This document shows, piece by piece, positions 1 through 5,102 of a DNA stretch of 5,189 nt. The notes beneath the pieces were generated by a model, which saw only the letters and a list, made by a program, of their open reading frames with translations, was not told the DNA's origin and made no database searches. The position numbers and the translations under genes were made by a program. The first letter of the stretch is position 1. Every line of letters starts with the position of its first letter. The DNA is from Thermotogae bacterium (lineage in GTDB: Bacteria; Thermotogota; Thermotogae; UBA12178): positions 1-5,189 of the forward strand of contig QNAP01000135.1 of the NCBI GenBank assembly GCA_003641795.1, written 5' to 3'.

Positions 1-747
1 AAGCACAACAGTGGATGGGCAAATGAAGGTGTTGCTCCACTTTACGGAATGAAGTTTTCCTACAAGGACCTCTCGCTTTCGGTAGCAAACGGTGATCTTG
101 ACTCCAACATCATGGGAGATCAAAAGATCTTGCTGGAGTGGAATTACTTTCACAGCTTAGACTTCGAGCTGCCCACGTTCACGTACGCAAAGAAGATACC
201 TACACCGAAAACTGAAGCATTTGACAAGATATCGGATGTGTACGCACTGCCACTTGGGTCGCGCTTCAAGATCAGGGGTATAGTGATATCACCGAAAGAT
301 CTTTTGGGAAAAGGGAGCATGTACATTCAAGATGCTACGGGTGGAATCATGGTTTACGGTAGCGCAATTCCCGCAGACCTACAAGTTGGAGATGTGGTTG
401 TTGTTCAAGGGGCTAGCAAGGTGTGGTACGGTATCACGGAGATAGTAGCTGACTCAGTAGAAAAGGCGGGATCCGCTCAGCCTCGGATTATTCCCCTTCC
501 TTCCCCTTCGAGGGAATATCTCTCAAACCTTGTCATGGTCGTCGGTAGTGTGGTAAGTAAGGGAGAATACGACTTCATCGTCGACACAGGTGGCTATCGA
601 ATCAAAGTTTACATTAAAAAAGGAACGAATATCGATCTCTCAAGGATTGTGGTAGGTGCAAAAGTTCGAGTTACGGGTATACTCAGCATCTACGAGGGTG
701 AGCTGGAGATTCTGCCAAGAAGGCAATCAGATATCGTAAGCATATGA
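1..747 (+). CDS. C-terminal part of a protein with tandem OB-fold (YhcR-like) domains, 5'-truncated
   Basis: The reading frame is open from base 1 to the TGA at 745-747, giving 248 visible residues. The first ATG (base 49) is probably internal, because the frame upstream is open and protein-like and no ribosome binding site precedes it. Visible residues 74-150 resemble the YhcR-type OB fold: a stretch reading ALPLGSRFKIRGIV, then MYIQDATGGIMVYG, then LQVGDVVVVQG. Residues about 177-245 form a second, more diverged OB-like unit (VMVVGSVV, GAKVRVTGIL, GELEIL). Such domains are usually accessory modules on secreted or cell-surface nucleases and phosphoesterases. The catalytic part, if any, lies outside the window, and I do not recognise residues 1-70. 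The gene ends 15 nt before a strong terminator and converges on the HD-GYP gene. OB-fold call fairly sure; overall function unknown. Confidence 0.85.
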   Translation, partial: KHNSGWANEGVAPLYGMKFSYKDLSLSVANGDLDSNIMGDQKILLEWNYFHSLDFELPTFTYAKKIPTPKTEAFDKISDVYALPLGSRFKIRGIVISPKDLLGKGSMYIQDATGGIMVYGSAIPADLQVGDVVVVQGASKVWYGITEIVADSVEKAGSAQPRIIPLPSPSREYLSNLVMVVGSVVSKGEYDFIVDTGGYRIKVYIKKGTNIDLSRIVVGAKVRVTGILSIYEGELEILPRRQSDIVSI

Positions 748-762
748 CCATTAAAAATTTAA

Positions 763-794
763 CAGCCTCCACCTGAAGGTGGAGGCTGCTTTTC
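763..794. terminator. Bidirectional rho-independent terminator between convergent genes
   Basis: A perfect 11-bp GC-rich stem (763-773 pairing with 778-788) closes on a TGAA tetraloop. On the plus strand it is followed by CTTTTC, which suits the OB-fold gene ending at 747. On the minus strand the stem is followed by TTAAATTTTTAAT, a better U-tract, which suits the HD-GYP gene ending at 818. The position exactly between two convergent stop codons supports use from both sides. Confidence 0.9.
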
Positions 795-817
795 GGTTGC
801 AGATTGATGGTAGGCCG

Positions 818-2515
818 TTATTGCATTGGACTAGAATTATGAACAGAAGAGAAAGCCCCCACTTCTATTTGTCTTCTGGATATGCTTCGGTAGACTTTCG
901 AAAGTGTACTCTCTGGCATAGGATCGTATTTTATCCAGTACTCAAGGTTGTTGCGATCGACTTCCAACACGTCAAACACCGTTCCGGAGATCTCAATAGG
1001 TTCTCCATACAGACTGGCGTATACCTTCACACGATCGCCGCTGCTAAGGAGTAGGGCGTTTTTCCGTAAGATTATCGACATGCTGTCCGAACCGAAGATA
1101 TGAACGCGTGCCGGAATTCTTCGCTTTTTCGCTTTCTCATTACTTGCATGCGCAACCAAAACCTCGAAAACCCAGAGAATTCTCAACGGAGCTTCTTCTC
1201 CCGGCGACGTTTCCAGCTTGAGAAAGATGTGGTTTCTCTGAGTGGAGACAACTGCGGCTTTGAAAGCCTTCGTGAGCGCTCCCGTGCGAACCTCGAGCTG
1301 CACCTGAGCCCCTTTGGGTAGGAAAACTTCCACATTTGGCGAGAGGATTTCGATCAAATTGCCGGCAACGACGTTTATCAAGGTCCCTCGAATAGTTGTT
1401 TCGCCGCCAAAAAAACGCACCACAAGGGCAACTGGGCGCGCATACAAGGATAACTCCGCCGACCACGTAGATCTTCCAAAATAAAAGCTTGGTATGATTT
1501 CACTGATCACGGCTACAACATACTCATCCAGCAGTCCTTTAACGGTCATGTTTTTCAACTCTTTAATAGCCTTTTCAATGGGTAGAGCTGCGCGATAAGG
1601 TCTGTCGTGCAAGAGGGCATCTGCAACGTCTGCAACCGCTAAGATGCGCGCTGGAAGGGATAACTCTTCTCCCTTCACGCCAAGATACCCACTTCCGTCC
1701 AATCGCTCATGATGGAGCTTCGCGATCGCGATGATGGGTTCCATAAAAGGGTCTCCCAGGAAAAGTTCGTCGAGTCTCGACACGTGTTGCTTGACTATTT
1801 CGTATTCGTCCGTTGAGAGAGCGGAAGGTTTATGAAGAATTTCGGACGGTATCCACATCTTTCCAAGATCGTGGATCAAACCAGCATAAAAAAGCATCTC
1901 CACTTCTCTTGGTTCGACTTTCATGGTGTGTGCCGTTGCCGCTACAAGATCCGCTACTCTGATCGAGTGAAGATACGTATACGGATCATGCGCGTTCAAC
2001 ATGTAAGCCATCTCTCTGAATCGATGTCGGTTCAAAAAGTTCGCAACAAATCCCGTGCCGCGTTTGAAGACGTGTGAAGCGATTTTACTACTCCAGTCTT
2101 TCCACCTTTTTATGAGCTTTTCTCGTTCGGAGGTATCACATATGGCGATAGCTATAAATGCTTGAGACCGCGCACCAACAGACTTACTGCCGAGACTAAA
2201 CACTTCCACCGATGTATCTTCAGGCAGACCTTGAAGTAGCCATTCGAAAACGACCGGTCGATTGTATAACTTCAAAGGAACGGGTGTATCGCTGCTGAGT
2301 TGGCCAAGAAAATGCGAGAACTCTTCCGTGGATCGGAAAGTTGCTCCTTCCCAGCCGGTTTCGAATCCGATGTTCGAATCGTACGCCAAGACGATCGCAT
2401 AAACCGGGTCAACGAGCTCTACTGCCGCTATCAAACGAAATTGTGTTTTGATATCTTTGAATAAATAGGTGCTTAAGAAACTTTTAAAAGTATCTTTAGA
2501 GGTGTTAAACGTCAT
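818..2515 (-). CDS. HD-GYP domain protein with C-terminal YcgR-like and PilZ-like domains (c-di-GMP signalling)
   Basis: 565 residues. HD-GYP proteins are metal-dependent phosphodiesterases that hydrolyse cyclic di-GMP. Residues 1-150 are a divergent N-terminal region, possibly GAF-like, with no clear signal peptide or membrane span. The HD-GYP domain covers about 170-345. Candidate metal ligands are in order: H183, H215-D216 with K219 (HDLGK), H244, H268-H269 and D296 (VADVADAL). The signature loop reads HHERLDGSGYLGVKGEE, so the usual GYP proline is missing and the loop is one residue short. Residues about 355-435 resemble the YcgR N-terminal domain (GTLINV, LPKGAQVQLEV). Residues 463-552 resemble PilZ, with an RxxxR motif at 466-470 (RIPAR) and a typical end (SISRRQIE). 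The second PilZ motif, (D/N)xSxxG, is not recognisable. ATG is preceded by GGAGGT. Probably cytoplasmic; likely role is c-di-GMP turnover coupled to sensing, perhaps for motility or surface behaviour (inference). Confidence 0.93.
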   Translation of the reverse strand: MTFNTSKDTFKSFLSTYLFKDIKTQFRLIAAVELVDPVYAIVLAYDSNIGFETGWEGATFRSTEEFSHFLGQLSSDTPVPLKLYNRPVVFEWLLQGLPEDTSVEVFSLGSKSVGARSQAFIAIAICDTSEREKLIKRWKDWSSKIASHVFKRGTGFVANFLNRHRFREMAYMLNAHDPYTYLHSIRVADLVAATAHTMKVEPREVEMLFYAGLIHDLGKMWIPSEILHKPSALSTDEYEIVKQHVSRLDELFLGDPFMEPIIAIAKLHHERLDGSGYLGVKGEELSLPARILAVADVADALLHDRPYRAALPIEKAIKELKNMTVKGLLDEYVVAVISEIIPSFYFGRSTWSAELSLYARPVALVVRFFGGETTIRGTLINVVAGNLIEILSPNVEVFLPKGAQVQLEVRTGALTKAFKAAVVSTQRNHIFLKLETSPGEEAPLRILWVFEVLVAHASNEKAKKRRIPARVHIFGSDSMSIILRKNALLLSSGDRVKVYASLYGEPIEISGTVFDVLEVDRNNLEYWIKYDPMPESTLSKVYRSISRRQIEVGAFSSVHNSSPMQ

Positions 2516-2520
2516 GCAAT

Positions 2521-2526
2521 ACCTCC
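2521..2526 (-). promoter_or_regulatory. Ribosome binding site of the HD-GYP gene
   Basis: On the minus strand GGAGGT lies 5 nt before the ATG at 2513-2515. It fixes the start of the HD-GYP protein. Confidence 0.85.
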
Positions 2527-2582
2527 GAAGCGATCAGTCGGCTGTGTTAAGAATCGCCATAAAAAGATCTTATACTTTAATT

Positions 2583-2609
2583 ATTATAAACCGTATTCCT
2601 CCATATCAA
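2583..2609 (-). promoter_or_regulatory. Candidate sigma-70 type promoter for the HD-GYP gene
   Basis: On the minus strand TTGATA (2604-2609) and a perfect TATAAT (2583-2588) are separated by 15 bp, shorter than ideal; reading the -35 as CTTGAT gives 16 bp. The leader to the ATG is about 65 nt and AT-rich. It overlaps the end of the decayed upstream gene, which suits independent transcription of the HD-GYP gene. Seen by eye only. Confidence 0.4.
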
Positions 2610-3020
2610 GATGTTTTCTCCTTTCTTTGTTCACCTTTTCCAATATGTTCGCCGTCTTTATCCTTCTCCAACGCTTTTCAAGGAACGAGTGGACACCACT
2701 CTTTCTTTATCCTCAAGACTTTGAATGATCCGCTGTAAGCTCGATCACAAGGTTTTGCAGAGTATTCTCTACACGCGAATATCTTTCAAGTACCTGTGTT
2801 CGGAACGACAACTCCCTCAGTTGTGGTTTTAAAAGTTCTAAAGCTCCATAGCATCATAACCGCGACTGCCCTTATCGCAGCTGTGGTTCCCATCACGGCC
2901 TTTTTGAGATCTTCCAGCGATATTTCATTGAAGGTCTCACCGTTGAAGCTACAAAAGGATGATCCAGGTGTTTCTTTCAGAAAAGCAAAACATGGGGGAG
3001 TTAAGGTCGGCGAGTTTCAT
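2584..3020 (-). pseudogene. Decayed gene of unknown function, spread over several frames
   Basis: I do not recognise this protein. On the minus strand an ATG (3018-3020) follows GGGGAG (3029-3034) with an 8-nt gap and starts MKLADL. The protein-like sequence then moves to a second frame, open 3016-2789 (TPPCFAFLKETPGSSF, ISLEDLKKAV, a short hydrophobic stretch GTTAAIRAVAVMML). It moves again to a third frame, open 2853-2716 (ALELLKPQLRELSF, then RVENTLQNLVIEL). After two stops this third frame reopens at 2706 and runs to the TAA at 2584-2586 with a very basic, helical end (LEKRWRRIKTANILEKV). Joined, this would be about 145 residues: a possible membrane segment followed by a coiled-coil-like charged tail. 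It sits upstream of the HD-GYP gene in the same direction and beside transposase debris. The plus strand also has an 87-codon ORF here (2796-3059), so non-coding DNA cannot be excluded. Confidence 0.4.
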
Positions 3021-3055
3021 CTGAAATACTCCCCAATTTTTGGGCGGGGAAAACA

Positions 3056-3235
3056 TTAGTTTTGGATCTTTATGTAGTGCATGAGCTTTATGCTCTCTTC
3101 ACTTTCGCCTCTCTTTTTGTAGTGCACTCTGCTTCTTGGTATCTTCGAAAGTTCACAGGCTCTCTTTACACTGATCTTTCCAAAAAATGCTTCCGATGAA
3201 TTATCTGAAGCTCTTCTTCTTTGCTTAATAATTGA
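3056..3235 (-). pseudogene. IS3-family transposase OrfB, N-terminal remnant
   Basis: A 59-codon open stretch ends at a TAA (3056-3058). Its core reads ISVKRACELSKIPRSRVHY followed by KKRGESEESIKLMHYI. This matches the N-terminal helix-turn-helix region of IS3-family OrfB proteins, whose usual pattern is RACELLGISRSTYYY then a GESEEN-like stretch. The preceding residues are out of frame: the adjacent minus-strand frame reads SKEEELQIIHRKHF and fits the region just before the motif, so a frameshift near 3180 is likely. The DDE catalytic domain (about 200 more residues) and the OrfA gene are missing. No terminal inverted repeats were found. It is a dead insertion-sequence fragment in a patch of broken genes. 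Confidence 0.7.
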
Positions 3236-3245
3236 CTAATATTGA

Positions 3246-3434
3246 GACAATACGAAATCGCTGATGTTGGTGCAGAGCATGGTACTTGCGAGGTTTGCGT
3301 TGTATAACCTGGAGCGATTATTCTGGGAAAGGTTCAAAAAATGTGTGGTTTCGGTTTATCTCTCGGTATACAGAAAAGCTTATGCGAGAAAGGCGATTTC
3401 AGCTGTTTCGGAATCTTTAAGCGGTGCCAAGTAA
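3246..3434 (+). other. Short ORF or gene tail, possibly transposase-derived
   Basis: The plus frame is open for 62 codons from 3246 to a TAA at 3432-3434; an internal ATG lies at 3264 without a good ribosome binding site. The sequence includes LMLVQSMVLARFALYNLERL, then a basic tail (YRKAYARKAISAV). It has the look of the C-terminal end of a transposase, where a hydrophobic helix and a basic tail follow the last catalytic residue, but I cannot name a family. It abuts the IS3 remnant, which is on the opposite strand, and is followed by the promoter-like sequence at 3438. Alternatives are a chance ORF or a fragment of another gene. Confidence 0.3.
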
Positions 3435-3437
3435 ACC

Positions 3438-3467
3438 TTGACTTTTTGTTCTCTTTTGCTATATATG
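3438..3467 (+). promoter_or_regulatory. Weak promoter-like sequence pointing right
   Basis: TTGACT (3438-3443) is followed after 18 bp by TATATG (3462-3467). It reads towards the truncated attC-like end, antisense to the cassette genes. No plus-strand gene follows, so it may be fortuitous or left over from a lost element. Confidence 0.2.
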
Positions 3468-3498
3468 ATATTAAATCTCGTGGGGTAGGCTGGTCTTT

Positions 3499-3524
3499 GC
3501 CATAACGGAAACGCCTTGTTAGGT
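3499..3524 (-). repeat. Truncated attC-like site after the GNAT gene
   Basis: Read on the minus strand, ACCTAAC (3518-3524, a match to the RYYYAAC R'' box) lies 9 nt after the stop codon of the GNAT-YoaP pseudogene. The following bases, ending in GTTATGGC (3499-3506), closely resemble the same part of the site at 4423-4449: both contain TAACA, then GCGTTT, then GTTATGGC. No inner core repeat and no matching R' box can be found to the left, so the rest of the site appears lost at the join with transposase debris. Confidence 0.5.
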
Positions 3525-3533
3525 GACATCGGG

Positions 3534-4325
3534 TTATTTTTCTAACGCTTTTAATGTAGCTTTCCGGATGCCATCCTTAGGAACTTCGTGTCCAAACCAT
3601 ACTTCTTTCCCGTTTACAAAAATTCCCCTAGGAATTTGATAACGAAGAAAAATACTTCTTTTATCTGCACAGTATTCATTAAGGATAACTTTACTTTTGA
3701 ACTCTTCTACCACTTCTCTAACCCTTTGTGTGCTTCTGTACTACTTGTCGGACAAAACGTATTCCAAAAAAGATCTACTTTACTTTATTTGGATGGGGAT
3801 TAAAATGGTAATTTGGAGTTAACATAGTTGGTTCTTTTACAGTTGAGTCGCAAATTTTCCATAAAATAGCTTTTTCATTTTCACGCTTTACTACTTTGAA
3901 TCCACATTTTTTGAAGAAAGCTGCCGGCATAAACCAGTGACCATGATAATAACCTATTGTAACCAAACCTTTAAAACCCTGATGTAGTGCTTCCCTTTCT
4001 GCTGAAATGATTAGTTTTCTTCCTATACCTCTTTTTCTTGCTTTACTTAATACAACCAAACAAGGAATTGCCAATAAATTCTCTCCAATTGGGCCCCAGG
4101 GACATATTTCTATAGGTATCAGATGAATAAAGCCCACGGGCTCATCATTTACACAGGCAACTTTTGTTCTTGCCTTTTATGATATAAGCTTTGAAGTCAA
4201 GCAATTCTTCTTTTAGCTGAGTAATTTATTTCACATCTCGAATGACATTCTGGAGTGTCATTAACATGCGTACATGTGCCAACGAAGTACTTGTCACAAT
4301 CCTTCATGCCACGTATAGTTAACAA
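3534..4325 (-). pseudogene. GNAT N-acetyltransferase fused to a YoaP-like thioredoxin-fold domain, broken by four lesions
   Basis: Joined across frames, this is a typical two-domain protein: a GNAT acyl-CoA transferase followed by a YoaP-like domain. The N-terminus reads MKDCDKYFVGTCTHVNDT. The acetyl-CoA loop is RKRGIG within LVVLSKARKRGIGRKLI, followed by GLVTIGYYHGHWFMPAAFF and GFKVV. The C-terminal domain has a Cys motif in VDLFWNTFCPTSSTEA, then YQIPRGIFVNGKEVWFG. Lesions: TGA at 4197-4199 where a Trp is expected (RRIA-stop-LQSLY); loss of about one base near 4173-4174; a tandem duplication ACTTT/ACTTT (3777-3786) that creates the stop at 3775-3777; an extra TG dinucleotide at 3727-3732. 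Net change is +6, and the repaired gene would be about 262 codons. Start uncertain: ATG at 4305-4307, or TTG at 4323-4325, which follows AGGAGT (4335-4340) by 9 nt. The substrate is unknown. AT-rich compared with the left half of the window. Confidence 0.88.
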
Positions 4326-4357
4326 TGCCTATACACTCCTATTCTCAACCTAGTATC

Positions 4358-4449
4358 GCCTAACATTCCAAGCGTATCTGAAGTTCCGAGCGAAGCGAGG
4401 AATTTGGGTAAAGGTGCGAGGCGCCATAACTAAACGCGCTCTGTTATCT
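4358..4449 (-). repeat. attC-like recombination site between the SnoaL-like and GNAT cassettes
   Basis: On the minus strand the site begins AGATAAC (4443-4449) and ends GTTAGGC (4358-4364), a perfect GTTRRRY R' box. The arms pair imperfectly: TAACA with TGTTA, AGCG with CGCT, and AAATTCC with GGAACTT around the inner core (4381-4405). Total 92 bp, within the usual attC range. It starts 87 nt after the SnoaL-like stop and ends about 38 nt before the GNAT gene. Only eyeballed folding supports it. Confidence 0.6.
4381..4405. repeat. Copy 1 of the 25-bp attC inner core
   Basis: Identical to 4981-5005 except for A instead of T at the thirteenth base. Its ends (AAGTTCC and GGAATTT) are near-complementary and flank a GAGCGAAGCGAG loop. 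Confidence 0.95.
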
Positions 4450-4536
4450 GACGTTGCGAGCATCTTAAAACAAGTGATTTTCGTAGGTACCTCTCCTTTT
4501 TCCTAACGCTCCATTGGGCAAACAGTTACGTAAACT

Positions 4537-4923
4537 TCACTTGAAAGGTTGTGTGAAAGACCAGTGAGTTTGGATGATGCGCCAGTGTTTATCTATCTTC
4601 CGATAGACCTCCGTGCAATTCCAGCGATTTTGTGTTTCCCCTCTATAAGAGATATAGTTGAAGGTCAGCACAGCAATATCGCCACAAAGCTGCACTTTAG
4701 GATTAATCAATTCATAGCGGTCTATTTGAATTTTACCGCGTATGCCTTCGTAATAAGAAATCAATGCCTTAAGGCCGTCCAAACGACGCTCTATGAAGGG
4801 ATCAAAATAGACCACATCGGGGGCTGATATCTCAAGAAAACCTGATGGATCTCCTTTCCCCCATCGGTCTAAAGCCGCATGCTCCATAGCAATGATAGTT
4901 GTGGATATCTCTTTTTCATTCAT
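4537..4923 (-). CDS. NTF2-like / SnoaL-like small protein (DUF4440 type)
   Basis: 128 residues, the usual length for a single-domain cone-shaped NTF2/SnoaL fold. The N-terminal helix region reads AMEHAALDRWGKGDPSGFL, followed by the strand region APDVVYFDPF, the segment LDGLKALISYYEGIRGKI, and C-terminal strands GDIAVLTFNYISY, WNCTEVYRKIDKHWRIIQ and THWSFTQP. In this superfamily the fold forms a small-molecule pocket; members include isomerases, hydrolases and many proteins without a known reaction, so the substrate cannot be given. Start chosen at ATG 4921-4923 because AGGAGG lies 7 nt upstream. A longer in-frame TTG at 4957-4959 lies inside the attC-like site. It is intact, alone between two attC-like sites, and such proteins are frequent integron cassette cargo. 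Confidence 0.88.
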   Translation of the reverse strand: MNEKEISTTIIAMEHAALDRWGKGDPSGFLEISAPDVVYFDPFIERRLDGLKALISYYEGIRGKIQIDRYELINPKVQLCGDIAVLTFNYISYRGETQNRWNCTEVYRKIDKHWRIIQTHWSFTQPFK

Positions 4924-4930
4924 GGGTATT

Positions 4931-4936
4931 CCTCCT
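4931..4936 (-). promoter_or_regulatory. Ribosome binding site of the SnoaL-like gene
   Basis: A perfect AGGAGG on the minus strand, 7 nt before ATG 4921-4923. It decides against the upstream TTG start. Confidence 0.88.
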
Positions 4937-4957
4937 TTCTCCCTGTCCGCAATGAGC

Positions 4958-5045
4958 AAATAACACTTTGGGGATATCCAAAGTTCCGAGCGTAGCGAGG
5001 AATTTAGATGAAGTGTCAGCGAAATTGGATATGCACCTGTTAGGT
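4958..5045 (-). repeat. attC-like recombination site upstream of the SnoaL-like cassette
   Basis: On the minus strand it starts with ACCTAAC (5039-5045, perfect RYYYAAC) and ends with GTTATTT (4958-4964). Arms pair well: TAACA with TGTTA, ATATCCAA (5025-5032) with TTGGATAT (4974-4981), and the inner AAATTCC with GGAACTT. ACACTT (4962-4967) also matches AAGTGT (5011-5016). 88 bp. It lies 57 nt after the stop of the upstream gene and 34 nt before the SnoaL-like ATG. Confidence 0.6.
4981..5005. repeat. Copy 2 of the 25-bp attC inner core
   Basis: 24 of 25 bases match 4381-4405, offset exactly 600 bp. The difference falls in the loop between the pairing ends. Confidence 0.95.
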
Positions 5046-5068
5046 AACCCCGTTAGAGACGAGTCGCG

Positions 5069-5101
5069 ATAATGGCGAGACATTTCGCTCGACAGCATTA
5101 T
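5069..5101. other. Imperfect hairpin after the rightmost gene
   Basis: ATAATG (5069-5074) pairs with CATTAT (5096-5101), and inside it CGAG (5076-5079) pairs with CTCG (5088-5091). It begins just after the stop codon of the partial gene on the minus strand. There is no T-run, so it is not a clear terminator. Confidence 0.3.
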
Positions 5102-5102
5102 T

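Larger units (their letters stand above)
3499..4363 (-). mobile_element. Integron-like gene cassette carrying GNAT-YoaP, 3' end truncated
   Basis: The predicted head is the TTAGGC of the R' box at 4358-4363 (crossover between G and TT). The gene begins about 38-56 nt later, and the cassette's own site starts just after the stop codon with ACCTAAC (3518-3524). Head box GTTAGGC and tail box ACCTAAC pair at six of seven positions, as expected for one circular cassette. The distal half of its attC is missing. Confidence 0.5.
4364..4963 (-). mobile_element. Integron-like gene cassette carrying an NTF2/SnoaL-like gene
   Basis: Using crossovers between G and TT of the two R' boxes, the unit is exactly 600 bp: head TTATTT, a 40-nt leader, one gene, then its own attC-like site. 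The head box (GTTATTT) and the unit's R'' box (AGATAAC) pair at six positions plus one G-T wobble, better than with the neighbouring boxes (5/7 and 4/7). Single small gene, same orientation as its neighbours, no own promoter evident. Confidence 0.6.

Noticed and set aside
779..2077. Several ORFs of 70-110 codons on both strands inside 818-2515
   Set aside because: They overlap the HD-GYP gene in other frames, have no ribosome binding sites and give unrecognisable proteins.
2796..3059. 87-codon plus-strand ORF with a hydrophobic stretch
   Set aside because: Starts with GTG without a ribosome binding site and lies opposite a minus-strand ATG with one; more likely a shadow of the decayed minus-strand gene, though not excluded.
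3775..4137. Stand-alone 120-residue acetyltransferase from GTG 4135-4137
   Set aside because: The GTG is an internal valine codon (DEPVGFIHL); the acetyltransferase sequence continues upstream, and the stop at 3775-3777 is created by a 5-bp duplication.
4504..4534. Additional short attC-like pair, TAAC...GTTAGG on the minus strand after the SnoaL-like stop
   Set aside because: The arms barely pair and there is no inner core; the boxes are short enough to occur by chance.
4924..4959. Longer SnoaL-like start at the TTG 4957-4959
   Set aside because: It lies inside the attC-like site and would put the AGGAGG within the coding region; ATG 4921-4923 is correctly spaced from AGGAGG.
4381..5005. 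CRISPR array from the repeated 25-mer
   Set aside because: Only two copies, 600 bp apart, with genes between them; no regular spacers.
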